A stretch of DNA of 64,000 bases, from positions 86,354 to 150,353 of the forward strand of contig CAVOGD010000002.1 of the NCBI GenBank assembly GCA_963695155.1, written 5' to 3'. This stretch comes from SG8-30 sp963695155. GTDB lineage: Bacteria > Pseudomonadota > Gammaproteobacteria > Steroidobacterales > Steroidobacteraceae. Within the stretch, counting starts at the first letter, position 1, and the number at the start of each line of letters is the position of its first letter. The position numbers were made by a program, and so were the translations under genes. The notes beneath the pieces were generated by a model that saw nothing but the letters and a program-made list of their open reading frames with translations, had not been told where the DNA came from and did no database searches. Shown here one piece after another: positions 24,684 to 36,579 of the stretch.

Positions 24684-26042
24684 TCAGCGCCTGGCCGGCT
24701 GCGGGAACTCGCGCATGTCGCGCAGCATCGGGAACCAGCGCGTCCAGAGGCCCGCGATGGCCACGCTGGCCACGCCGCCCACGACCACCGCGGGCCGCAG
24801 GCCCCACCACGCTGCGGTCAGGCCCGACTCGAATTCGCCCAGTTCGTTGGACGCGCCGATGAACACCGCACTCACGGCGCTGACCCGGCCGCGGATTTCG
24901 TCAGGCGTCTCGAGCTGCACCAGCATGTGCCGCACGTAGACGCTCACCATGTCGGCGGCGCCGAGCACCGCCAGCGCGACCATCGAGACGAAAAAATCCT
25001 CCGACACGCCGAACACCACCGTCGCCACGCCGAACAACCCCACCCCGCCCAGCATCGCCGGTCCGACCTGCCGGGTCAGCGGCCGCCAGGCGAATGCCAG
25101 CGCGATGATCGCCGCGCCGACGCCCGGCGCCGCACGCAGCCAGCCGAGTCCGTCCGGTCCCACGTTAAGCACGTCGCTGGCGTAGGCGGGCAGCAGGGCG
25201 GTGGCGCCACCGAACAGCACGGCGAACAGGTCCAGCGAAATCGCACCCAGGATCACCTTGCGGCGGAAGACGAAGCGCAGGCCCTCGAGCAGCCCGTCGA
25301 ATCCCGCCACCTGGCCGGCGCGGGACGGGCGCTGCGCCCGCACGCCGAACATCAGCGCCACGGCCGCGGCCAGCAGCACCGCCACGACCGAGTACACGAC
25401 GTGCGCGCCCAGCAGGTAGATCAGCCCGCCGATGGCGGGACCGACGATGGTCGAGAGCTGCCAGGTCGTGGAATTGACGGCCACGGCCCGGCTGAACAGG
25501 GCCGGCGGCACCAGGTTCGGCATCAACGCCTGGCCGGTCGGCATCGCGAACGCGCGCGCCACGCCGAACAGCACCATGACCGCGAACACCGGCCAGGCCG
25601 CCAGCAGTCCGGACAGGGTGAAGGCCAGCAGCAGCAGCGCACACAGCAACTCGAGCGCGTAGCAGGCGGCCAGCACCTTCTGCCGGGTATGCCGGTCGGC
25701 AAAGTGGCCGGCCGGCAGCACCAGCACCACGAAGGGCAGGAACTGCGAGAGCCCGATCAGGCCCAGGTCCAGCGGGTCGCGCGTGATCTCGTAGATCTGC
25801 CAGCCCACCGCGACGGTCTGCATCTGCACCGCGACCGACACCGCCAGCCGCGCCGAGAGGAAGCGTGCGAAGCCGGGATGGGCCAGCAGTTCGCCGAGCG
25901 CGCCGCGCCGACCGGGTGGCCTGGGTGGGTCGAATGCGGGGATGCGCTCAGTCCTCGAGCAGGATGCGCAGCATGCGCCTGAGCGGCTCGGCCGCGCCCC
26001 ACAGCAACTGGTCGCCGACCGTGAAGGCCGACAGGTACTCAC
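24684..26042 (-). CDS. MFS transporter (EntS-like)
   Basis: An integral membrane protein of about 420 residues with twelve predicted segments. The N-terminal half has QTVAVGWQIYEITRDPLDLGLIGLSQFLP and GHFADRHTRQ (the MFS loop 2-3 motif), and the C-terminal half has VYVRHMLVQLETPDEIRGRVSAVSAVFIGASNELGEFESG, typical of the EntS/enterobactin exporter-like group. The substrate is unknown. The frame begins at an ATG at 26042 inside asd, but the first 30 residues look non-native; the true start is uncertain and may be a non-ATG codon near the asd stop. It is on the same strand as asd and probably co-transcribed. Confidence 0.8.
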   Translation of the reverse strand: MSTCRPSRSATSCCGARPSRSGACCASCSRTERIPAFDPPRPPGRRGALGELLAHPGFARFLSARLAVSVAVQMQTVAVGWQIYEITRDPLDLGLIGLSQFLPFVVLVLPAGHFADRHTRQKVLAACYALELLCALLLLAFTLSGLLAAWPVFAVMVLFGVARAFAMPTGQALMPNLVPPALFSRAVAVNSTTWQLSTIVGPAIGGLIYLLGAHVVYSVVAVLLAAAVALMFGVRAQRPSRAGQVAGFDGLLEGLRFVFRRKVILGAISLDLFAVLFGGATALLPAYASDVLNVGPDGLGWLRAAPGVGAAIIALAFAWRPLTRQVGPAMLGGVGLFGVATVVFGVSEDFFVSMVALAVLGAADMVSVYVRHMLVQLETPDEIRGRVSAVSAVFIGASNELGEFESGLTAAWWGLRPAVVVGGVASVAIAGLWTRWFPMLRDMREFPQPARR

Positions 26043-27057
26043 CGCCCATCGCCAGCTTGCGCAGCCTGCCCACCGCGATTTCCAGCGTGCCGCTGACCGC
26101 CGCCGGCGTCAGCCGCGCCAGCGTCGCCGCGCGCTCATTGGGCACGACCCGCACCCAGTCGTTGCCCGCCGCCAGCAGCGCTTCCACCTCGGCCAGCGGC
26201 AGGTCGCGCCTGAGCTTGATGGTCAGCGCCTGGCTATGGCAGCGCATCGCGCCGACCCGCACGCACAGCCCGTCGATCGGCACCGGCGCATGCTCGAGGC
26301 CCAGGATCTTGTTGCCTTCCGCGCCCGCCTTCCATTCCTCGCGGCTGGTGCCGCCGCCCAGGTCGGCGTCTATCCACGGCAGCAGGCTGCCGGCCAGCGC
26401 GTGGCCGAATGACGCCGTCGGCAGCGCCGCATCGCGCTGCGCGGCGCTCACCCGGCGGTCGATGTCGAGGATCGCGCTGGCCGGATCGCCCAGCAATTCC
26501 GCCGCCGCCGCGTGCACGTGGCCCATTTGCGCCAGGAGTTCACGCATGTGCTGGGCGCCCGCGCCGGACGCGGCCTGGTAGGTCATGCCGCTCGCCCACT
26601 CGATCAGCCCCGCGCGGAACAGGCCGCCCAGCGCCATCAGCATGAGGCTCACGGTGCAGTTGCCGCCGGCCCAGTCGCGCACGCCGGCGGCGCGGCCGGC
26701 CCGGATGACATCGAGGTTGACCGGATCGAGGACGATGACCGTGCCCGGCTTCATGCGCAGGGTGCTGGCGGCATCGATCCAGTGCCCTTGCCAGCCGGCG
26801 TCGCGCAGCCGCGGGTGGACGGCCGCGGTGTAGTCGCCGCCCTGGCAGGAAACCAGCACCTCGCAGCGCGCCAGCGCGGCCGTGTCGTGCGCATCGGCCA
26901 GCGCGGCGGCCGGCCCGCCGATCGCCGGACCGGCGGCGCCCGCCCGCGAGGTCGAGAAGAACACGGGCTCGATGAGCGTGAAGTCGCCCTCGGCCCGCAT
27001 GCGCTCGAGGAGCACCGAGCCCACCATCCCGCGCCAACCGATGATCCCGACCCGCAT
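25948..27057 (-). CDS. asd: aspartate-semialdehyde dehydrogenase
   Basis: A 369-residue enzyme that reduces aspartyl phosphate to aspartate semialdehyde with NADPH, feeding lysine, diaminopimelate, threonine and methionine synthesis. The NADP-binding start is MRVGIIGWRGMVGS, and the catalytic cysteine is C134 in WAGGNCTVSLML, as in the gamma-proteobacterial type. Length equals that of E. coli Asd (367). The ATG at 27057 is chosen; upstream in-frame residues lack similarity. Confidence 0.95.
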   Translation of the reverse strand: MRVGIIGWRGMVGSVLLERMRAEGDFTLIEPVFFSTSRAGAAGPAIGGPAAALADAHDTAALARCEVLVSCQGGDYTAAVHPRLRDAGWQGHWIDAASTLRMKPGTVIVLDPVNLDVIRAGRAAGVRDWAGGNCTVSLMLMALGGLFRAGLIEWASGMTYQAASGAGAQHMRELLAQMGHVHAAAAELLGDPASAILDIDRRVSAAQRDAALPTASFGHALAGSLLPWIDADLGGGTSREEWKAGAEGNKILGLEHAPVPIDGLCVRVGAMRCHSQALTIKLRRDLPLAEVEALLAAGNDWVRVVPNERAATLARLTPAAVSGTLEIAVGRLRKLAMGGEYLSAFTVGDQLLWGAAEPLRRMLRILLED

Positions 27058-27240
27058 TGCGTTGCCACCGAGCGCACCGTCCCGCGGCGCCGCGAGACTA
27101 TACCGCGCACCCCGCGCGGCCGCAGCCGGGATGCGCACGGGCGCCGTCCCGGCCGGCGCCGCGCGCTGCGCATTTGCTACGCTGTCGGCCTGGCCCGGGA
27201 CGTGCGGCCCGGCGAGTCCATGCTTGCGGAGGCTTACGAC

Positions 27241-28479
27241 ATGAGCGACCTGTCGGCACCCGAGATCATCCTGCCCACGGCAGCCGAGTGGACGCCCGGC
27301 TTCGATGCCGCGCAGGCCATCGACGCCTACATCGCAACCGTGCCGGCCGCCGAGCGCGCCAGGTCCGACGCCTATTTCGAGGGCGGCTACTGGATCGACA
27401 TGTGGGGCACGGTCATCACCGTGCTGATCGCCTGGCTGCTGCTGTCAACCAGGCTGTCGGCGTGGATCCGCGATTTCGCGGCGGCGCGCACCCGCCGCGT
27501 GAACCTGCAGACCCTGATCTATGTCGTCGGCTACCTGCTGCTGGTCACCGTGCTCACGCTGCCCTGGGCCGCCTACACCACGTACTTCCGCGAGCATGCC
27601 TACGGCATGTCCAACTACACGGCGGGCGGCTTCCTCAGGGAATGGGCCATCGCCCTGGCCGTCAACACCGTGATCGGCGGCATCGCCATCACCGGCCTGT
27701 ATGCCATCGTGCGCAGGGTCGGGCGCCGCTGGTACCTGTGGGCAACCGCCGCCACCGGCACCTTCATGCTCTTCATCATGATGATCGCGCCGGTGTTCAT
27801 CGCGCCGCTGTTCAACGACTACCAGCCGCTGCCGGACGGCGAGCTGCGTGATTCGATCCTGGCGCTGGCCGAGGACAACGGCATCGAGGCGCACGACGTC
27901 TACTGGTTCGACGCGTCGAAGCAGACCAAGCGCATCAGCGCCAATGTCTCGGGCCTCGCCGGCACGATGCGCATTTCGCTCAACGACAACCTGCTGCACG
28001 GCGCCTCGCCGCCGGAGATCGAGGCCGTGATGGCCCACGAGATGGGTCATTACGTGCTGCGCCACGGTCCGTGGCTCGCGCTCGCGTTCACCATCGTGTT
28101 CGGCTTCACGTTCTGGGTCGTGGACCGCCTGTTCGCACGGATCGTCGCGACCCGCGGCGGCGGCTGGGGCGTCACCGGCCTGGCGGATCCCGCCGGGCTG
28201 CCGCTGATCGTGGCGATCTTCGCCATCGTGCTGTACCTGGCAACGCCGGTGACCAACAACATCGTGCGCCTGGCCGAGAACCAGGCCGACGCCTTCGGGC
28301 TGGACGCGGCGCGCGAGCCGCACGGCTTCGCCAGCGCGGCCATGAGGATCTCCAACTACCGCAAGCTCGAGCCCGGCGCGATCGAGGAGTTCGTCTTCTT
28401 CGACCACCCGAGCGGCCGCTCGCGGGTCGAGCGCTCGATGCGCTGGCTGGCCGGGAACCCGCCGCCCGGCCCGCCGTGA
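27241..28479 (+). CDS. M48 family membrane metallopeptidase (Ste24-like)
   Basis: A 412-residue intramembrane zinc protease. The zinc motif HEMGH is at 266-270, with the third ligand in RLAENQADAFGLD about 70 residues later. Five or more membrane segments surround it, and the N-terminal half has the Ste24 pattern (YGMSNYTAGGFLREW, NDYQPLPDGELRDSILALAE). Yeast Ste24 cleaves prenylated CAAX proteins; bacterial members act in membrane-protein quality control. The ATG at 27241 has GGAGG upstream. It is divergent from asd. Confidence 0.88.
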   Translation: MSDLSAPEIILPTAAEWTPGFDAAQAIDAYIATVPAAERARSDAYFEGGYWIDMWGTVITVLIAWLLLSTRLSAWIRDFAAARTRRVNLQTLIYVVGYLLLVTVLTLPWAAYTTYFREHAYGMSNYTAGGFLREWAIALAVNTVIGGIAITGLYAIVRRVGRRWYLWATAATGTFMLFIMMIAPVFIAPLFNDYQPLPDGELRDSILALAEDNGIEAHDVYWFDASKQTKRISANVSGLAGTMRISLNDNLLHGASPPEIEAVMAHEMGHYVLRHGPWLALAFTIVFGFTFWVVDRLFARIVATRGGGWGVTGLADPAGLPLIVAIFAIVLYLATPVTNNIVRLAENQADAFGLDAAREPHGFASAAMRISNYRKLEPGAIEEFVFFDHPSGRSRVERSMRWLAGNPPPGPP

Positions 28480-28563
28480 AATCCCCGTATTCCTGACGCC
28501 CCGCCGCTGCCGGACACTAGGGCCTGCCGGCACTCGCCGGGCCTGGGGCAACCGGAGCGGAAC

Positions 28564-31338
<2,775 letters not shown>

Positions 31339-31362
31339 GGAGGGGCCGTTCGTCGGTGCCGG

Positions 31363-31839
31363 TCAGGGGACCGGCAGCAGCGCGTCCGACATCAGCGCGA
31401 GGCCCAGCGCGGCGATGACGATGAGGGTCAGCCAGCGCCGCAGTGCGAGGTACGGCGCAGGCAGCAGCCCGGGGCCCAGCACGCGGTGCTCGTAGAGCCA
31501 GAAGCCGCCGAACAGCGCCACCTGCACGACCACGGCCATCTCGAACGCCATGAACGTCGAGGCCACGCCTGCCAGCGACGGCATCACGCCGATGGCCAGC
31601 ATCGTCGCGGCCCGCTGCGATGGCTCGCGCAGCACGAGTCCCCAGTGCACGCCGCCCAGGAAGGCGAGGATGACGGCGCCGTAGCCGATCAGCACGCGTT
31701 CGGCGATGTGCCGCAGCTGCGGGTCGCCGGCAAACAATAACGCCAGCGCGCAGCCCACGAACGGCACGAGGCCCGCATAGCCCAGCGTCGCCGCATGCGG
31801 CGGAAGCGCCGCGCCAGTCGTGCCCGGGTTCGTATTCAT
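31363..31839 (-). CDS. DUF3429 family membrane protein
   Basis: A 158-residue inner-membrane protein with four to five hydrophobic segments and the family marker FLGGVHWGLVLREP near residue 60. DUF3429 proteins are small and of unknown function. The gene lies on the minus strand between ppdK (convergent) and hutH (same strand, 48 bp away), but nothing in the sequence connects it to either. Confidence 0.75.
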   Translation of the reverse strand: MNTNPGTTGAALPPHAATLGYAGLVPFVGCALALLFAGDPQLRHIAERVLIGYGAVILAFLGGVHWGLVLREPSQRAATMLAIGVMPSLAGVASTFMAFEMAVVVQVALFGGFWLYEHRVLGPGLLPAPYLALRRWLTLIVIAALGLALMSDALLPVP

Positions 31840-31887
31840 GTCATGTCCCTCCGGCGGGGCGGCGGCCAGCGCTGGAAGCCGGCCGCG

Positions 31888-33414
31888 TCAGGCGCCGCTC
31901 GGCACCAGCGCGCGCCCCGGCAGGCCCAGCAGCCGGGAATCTTCCAGCACTTCCATGGCCGCCTCGATGTCGGGCGCGAAGTGCCGGTCGTGATCGTAGA
32001 AGGCGACCTGCTCGCGCACGATCGCATGCGCGGCCTCCAGCTTCTCGCTGGAGCGCAGCGGCCGGCGGAAGTCTATGCCCTGCGCCGCCGCCAGCAGCTC
32101 GATTGCCACGATGCCGCGCGTGTTGTCCGCCATCTGCGCCAGCCGCCGCGCGGCGAACGTAGCCATGCTGACGTGGTCCTCCTGGTTGGCGGACGTCGGC
32201 AGGCTGTCCACCGAGGCCGGATGGGCCAGCGACTTGTTCTCGGAGGCCAGCGCCGCCGCCGTCACCTGCGCCATCATGAAGCCGGAGTTGAGCCCGCCCT
32301 GCTCCACCAGGAACGGCGGCAGCTGGCTCAGGCCGGTGTCGATCAGCATCGCGATGCGACGTTCCGCCAGCGCACCGATCTCGGCGATCGCCAGCGCCAT
32401 GTTGTCCGCCACGAAGGCCACCGGCTCGGCATGAAAATTACCGCCCGATACGACGTCGCCGTCCGCGCCGAAGACCAGCGGGTTGTCCGACACGCCGTTC
32501 GCCTCGACGCCGAGCACTGCGGCGGCGGCGCGCAACTGCTGCAGGCAGGCACCGGTCACCTGCGGCTGGCAACGCAGTGAATAGGGGTCCTGCACGCGGT
32601 CGCACTCCTCGTGCGAGCGCCCGATCTCGCTGTCGCCCAGGACCTCGCGGAACGCGGCGGCCACGTCGGCCTGCGCCGCGTGACCGCGCGCCGCGTGGAT
32701 GCGCGCGTCGAACGGTTCACGGCTGCCCAGCGCGGCGTCCAAGGTCATGGCGCCCGAGACGATCGAGCCGAGCAGCAGGTCCTCTGCCGCGAACAGGCCT
32801 TGCAGCGCCAGCGCCGTGGAAACCTGCGTGCCGTTCAGCAGTGCCAGGCCTTCCTTCGGGCCGAGCACCAGCGGCTCGATGCCCGCCGCGTCCAGCGCCG
32901 CGGCGGCGTCGCGTTCCTTGCCGGCGACGCGCACGCGGCCCTCGCCGATCAGCGTCAGCGACAGGTGCGCCAGCGGCGCCAGGTCGCCGGAGGCCCCCAC
33001 CGAGCCCTGCGATGGCACCAGCGGATGGATGCCCGCGTTGACCAGCTGCAGCAAGCGCTCGATGACGACCGGCCGCACGCCGGACAGGCCGCGCGCCAGG
33101 CTGGCCGCCTTGAGGACCATGACGAGGCGGATGGTCGCGTCGGCGAAGGGCGTGCCGACGCCGGCCGCGTGCGAGCGCACGATGTACAGCTGCAGCGTCT
33201 GCAGTTCCGCCCGCGAAATGCGGGTCTTGGCCAGGCGCCCGAAACCCGTGTTGATGCCGTACAGCGCCTCGCCCGCGTCCAGGCGCTTGCGCACCGCCTC
33301 GACCGCGCGCTCCACGCCGTCGCGCCAGCCGTCCGCCAGCGCAACCGGATCCGTGCCGCGGGCGATGCGCCGCAATTCCGCCAGCGTGATGGCGCCCGGG
33401 GTCAATGTCAGCAT
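31888..33414 (-). CDS. hutH: histidine ammonia-lyase
   Basis: A 508-residue enzyme that removes ammonia from histidine to give urocanate, the first step of histidine breakdown. The self-cyclising triad A141-S142-G143, in GSVGASGDLAPLAH, forms the MIO electrophile. Other family motifs (YGINTGFG at 52-59, the later LVEQGGLNSGFM and NQEDHVSM) are intact. It lies 9 bp downstream of hutU, so the two form a minus-strand unit; GGAGC precedes the ATG. Confidence 0.97.
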   Translation of the reverse strand: MLTLTPGAITLAELRRIARGTDPVALADGWRDGVERAVEAVRKRLDAGEALYGINTGFGRLAKTRISRAELQTLQLYIVRSHAAGVGTPFADATIRLVMVLKAASLARGLSGVRPVVIERLLQLVNAGIHPLVPSQGSVGASGDLAPLAHLSLTLIGEGRVRVAGKERDAAAALDAAGIEPLVLGPKEGLALLNGTQVSTALALQGLFAAEDLLLGSIVSGAMTLDAALGSREPFDARIHAARGHAAQADVAAAFREVLGDSEIGRSHEECDRVQDPYSLRCQPQVTGACLQQLRAAAAVLGVEANGVSDNPLVFGADGDVVSGGNFHAEPVAFVADNMALAIAEIGALAERRIAMLIDTGLSQLPPFLVEQGGLNSGFMMAQVTAAALASENKSLAHPASVDSLPTSANQEDHVSMATFAARRLAQMADNTRGIVAIELLAAAQGIDFRRPLRSSEKLEAAHAIVREQVAFYDHDRHFAPDIEAAMEVLEDSRLLGLPGRALVPSGA

Positions 33415-33423
33415 GATGCTCCT

Positions 33424-35103
33424 TCAGCCGATCGACGGCAGGTCGAGGCCGCACTCGCGCGCGCAGGCGATCGCCTGCTCATAACCGGCATCCGCGTGGC
33501 GCATGACGCCGCTGGCCGGGTCGTTCCACAGCACGCGGCCGATGCGCCGCGCCGCCGCCGCCGTGCCGTCGCAGACGACGACCAGCCCCGCGTGCTGCGA
33601 GAAGCCCATGCCGACGCCGCCGCCGTGGTGGATGGATACCCAGGTGGCGCCACCCGACGCGCTCAGCAAGGCGTTCAGGAACGCCCAGTCGGACACCGCG
33701 TCCGAACCATCTCGCATGCCCTCGGTCTCGCGGTTGGGACTTGCCACGGAGCCCGAGTCGAGGTGGTCGCGGCCGATCACGACCGGCGCCGACAGCTCGC
33801 CCGACGCCACCATCTCGTTGAACGCGAGCCCGAGGCGGGCGCGGTCCTTCAGGCCCACCCAGCAGATGCGCGCCGGCAGGCCCTGGAAGCGGATGCGCTC
33901 GCGCGCCATGTCCAGCCAGCGGTGCAGCTGCGGGCTGTCCGGCATCATCTCTTTCACCTTGGCGTCGGTCCGGTAGATGTCCTCGGGGTCGCCGGACAGC
34001 GCCACCCAGCGGAACGGCCCGATGCCCTCGCAGAACAGCGGCCGTACATAGGCCGGTACGAAGCCCGGGAAGTCGAACGCGTCCTTCAGGCCCTCCTCGA
34101 AGGCGACCTGGCGGATGTTGTTGCCGTAGTCGAACACGATCGCGCCGCGCGCCAGCAGGTCGAGCATCGCCGCCACGTGCACCTTCATCGAGGCACGCGC
34201 CTCGCGCACCACACGGGCCGGGTCGGCCAGCCGTGCCGCGCGCGCCTGTTCCATCGTCCAGCCCCGCGGCAGGTAGCCGTTCAGCGGGTCGTGCGCCGAG
34301 GTCTGGTCGGTCACCGCGTCGGGCACGACGCCGCGCGCCGCCAGCGCCGGCACCACGTCCGCGGCATTGCCCAGCAGGCCGACCGAGACGGGCCGCCGCG
34401 CGCGGCGCGACTCCTCGATCAGCTCCAGCGCCTCGTCGAGCGTCGTCGCCTTGCGGTCCACGTAGCCGGTGCGCAGCCGGAAGTCGATGCGCGACTCGTC
34501 GCATTCCACGGCCAGCATCGAGAAGCCGGCCATGGTCGCGGCCAGCGGCTGCGCGCCGCCCATGCCGCCCAGGCCCGCCGTCAGGATCCAGCGTCCGGTC
34601 GCGTCGCCGCCGAAGTGCTGGCGCGCGCAGGCGGCGAAGGTCTCGTAGGTGCCCTGCACGATGCCCTGCGAGCCGATGTAGATCCACGAGCCCGCAGTCA
34701 TCTGCCCGTACATCATCAGGCCCTTGCGATCCAGCTCGTTGAAGTGCTCCCACGTCGCCCAGTGCGGCACCAGGTTGGAGTTGGCGATCAGCACGCGCGG
34801 CGCGTCCGCGTGCGTCTTGAAGACGCCCACCGGCTTGCCGGACTGGATCAGCAACGACTCGTCGTCCCCCAGCCGCTTGAGCACCTCGAGGATGCGTTCG
34901 AAGGACGGCCAGTCGCGGGCCGCCTTGCCGATGCCGCCATAGACGATCAACTGGTCGGGATGCTCGGCGACTTCCGGGTCCAGGTTGTTCTGGAGCATCC
35001 GGTACGGCGCCTCGGTCAGCCAGCTGCGGCAACTGAGCTGCGTGCCGCGCGGCGCGCGCACCGGCCGCGGGCCGGACGGCGACTTGTCGGTTGCGTCGTT
35101 CAT
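33424..35103 (-). CDS. hutU: urocanate hydratase
   Basis: A 559-residue enzyme converting urocanate to imidazolonepropionate with tightly bound NAD+ as an electrophile. Length and sequence match the family (about 555): the opening CRSWLTEAPYRMLQNNLDPEVAEHP, the NAD-binding GGMGGAQPLAATMAG, the QTSAHDP segment and HHGGGVGMGFSQHAG are present. First gene of the hutU-hutH pair. Confidence 0.97.
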   Translation of the reverse strand: MNDATDKSPSGPRPVRAPRGTQLSCRSWLTEAPYRMLQNNLDPEVAEHPDQLIVYGGIGKAARDWPSFERILEVLKRLGDDESLLIQSGKPVGVFKTHADAPRVLIANSNLVPHWATWEHFNELDRKGLMMYGQMTAGSWIYIGSQGIVQGTYETFAACARQHFGGDATGRWILTAGLGGMGGAQPLAATMAGFSMLAVECDESRIDFRLRTGYVDRKATTLDEALELIEESRRARRPVSVGLLGNAADVVPALAARGVVPDAVTDQTSAHDPLNGYLPRGWTMEQARAARLADPARVVREARASMKVHVAAMLDLLARGAIVFDYGNNIRQVAFEEGLKDAFDFPGFVPAYVRPLFCEGIGPFRWVALSGDPEDIYRTDAKVKEMMPDSPQLHRWLDMARERIRFQGLPARICWVGLKDRARLGLAFNEMVASGELSAPVVIGRDHLDSGSVASPNRETEGMRDGSDAVSDWAFLNALLSASGGATWVSIHHGGGVGMGFSQHAGLVVVCDGTAAAARRIGRVLWNDPASGVMRHADAGYEQAIACARECGLDLPSIG

Positions 35104-35229
35104 GGCACGCAGGATACCCCTCCCGCCGGCCGAAAGGGAAGGTGGCGGCGCCGCAATAGTTGCGATAGGTCCCCGAAACCCGGGTCCGCCGGGCAGTCAA
35201 GCCCTGCAGCGCGTGTCGGTGCGGGCGCA

Positions 35230-36456
35230 CTAGCCTGGCGGGAAGTGCTTCTTCTCCACCGTCTCGTAGTAGTCGATCACCTGCCGCACGTACTGCCGCT
35301 TGCGCTGGTAGCTGCCCGGGAAGAAGCTGCGCTTGAAGCCGTAGATGACGATCGACTTGATGTCGCTGCGGCTCAGGTCCAGGTGCTCGGTCGCCAGGCG
35401 CAGCTCGTTGGTGACCGTCGTGTTGCTGACCAGCCGGTTGTCGGTGCACAGCGTCGTGGACAGGCGCTGCGCCCGCAGCTTGCGGAAGGTGTGCTCGCCC
35501 AGGCGGCGGATCTGCGGGTTCGTCTGCAAGTTGCTGGTCAGGCAGATTTCCAGCGTGATGCGGCGGTCGGCGATGTAGTTGCCGAGCCGCTCGATGTAGT
35601 GCTCGCGGTCCTCGATGTCCTCGTCGCGGATCGCGTCCGGCTCCAGCAGGTAGGTGCCGTGGCCGATGCGGTCGGCGTGCAGGTCGGTGATCGCCTGGAA
35701 GATGGACTCGGGCCCGTAGGCCTCGCCCGCGTGCACCGTCTTCTTCATGAAATGCCGGTGCGCGTAGTCGAAGGCCTGCTTGTGGTCGCTGGCCGGGTAG
35801 CCGGCCTCCTCGCCCGCGAGGTCGAAGCCGACCACCTGCAGGCCGTGGTTGTCCCGCGCCTCGACCGCCGCCCGCGCCAGGTCGATCGACGCCATCGGGT
35901 ACAGCTCCTTGTGGCGCGTGTAGGGATGCGCGGCCAGCAGCGTGCCGTAGTACTGGCTGAAGCCGCCGGTGAACTTGCGCATGGCCGAGCAGATGATGCC
36001 GTACTCGAACGGCGGCTCGGCGCCCTCGACGACCGCCGGCCGGCGGTTGAAGGCGTCGCGCGCCCGACGCATGCCGCGATCCACGGCGGCGATCACCGCC
36101 ACGGCATCGAGCCCGGGCCGCACGTGCAGCTGCGGCGCAAACCGCACCTCGACGTAGCGCACTCCCTCGGCCTGGTTGTCCTCGGCGAACTCCGCGGCCG
36201 CGCGTTCCAGCGCCTCGGCCGTCTGCAGGGCCGCGACCGTGAACTTGAACCCGTGCAGGTACTCGCCCAGGTTGGCGTAACGCTCCTTGAACACGGTCTC
36301 GCGCAGCCCGCCCTCGGTGAAGCTCGGCAGGTCCACCTTGTGGCCACGGGCCAGGTCGATGAGCGTCGCCAGGCGCAGCGAGCCATCGAGGTGCACGTGC
36401 AGGTCGGTCTTCGGCAGTGCGGCCAGGAACTCGGTGGTGATGGGGCGGTCGGGCAC
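35230..36456 (-). CDS. adenosine deaminase family protein
   Basis: A 408-residue metal-dependent hydrolase of the adenosine/AMP deaminase superfamily. Zinc ligands are visible as DLHVHLDG near the N-terminus and HAGEAYGPES in the middle, and a TDNRLVSNTTVTNEL element replaces the usual TDDP near the end. It is longer than typical Add (330-350) and has an extended C-terminus. The GTG at 36456 is the likely start (AGGTG upstream). It lies between hutU and hutI on the minus strand. Adenosine or adenine deamination is likely; a hut-linked substrate is possible because of position, but is not shown. Confidence 0.85.
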   Translation of the reverse strand: MPDRPITTEFLAALPKTDLHVHLDGSLRLATLIDLARGHKVDLPSFTEGGLRETVFKERYANLGEYLHGFKFTVAALQTAEALERAAAEFAEDNQAEGVRYVEVRFAPQLHVRPGLDAVAVIAAVDRGMRRARDAFNRRPAVVEGAEPPFEYGIICSAMRKFTGGFSQYYGTLLAAHPYTRHKELYPMASIDLARAAVEARDNHGLQVVGFDLAGEEAGYPASDHKQAFDYAHRHFMKKTVHAGEAYGPESIFQAITDLHADRIGHGTYLLEPDAIRDEDIEDREHYIERLGNYIADRRITLEICLTSNLQTNPQIRRLGEHTFRKLRAQRLSTTLCTDNRLVSNTTVTNELRLATEHLDLSRSDIKSIVIYGFKRSFFPGSYQRKRQYVRQVIDYYETVEKKHFPPG

Positions 36457-36579
36457 GACGGCACCTGATCTCGGCGGTACGGGTACCGAGCATACCGCAT
36501 GGGACGCCCCGGATTGCGGTGCACCCGTTCGCTGCCCCGGCACCGCTTCCGGTAAGCTGCGCCACGGGAGAGAACGACA

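Noticed and set aside
32611..36468. 1285-codon plus-strand frame opposite the hut genes
   Set aside because: Antisense of hutH, hutU and the deaminase; no independent motif.
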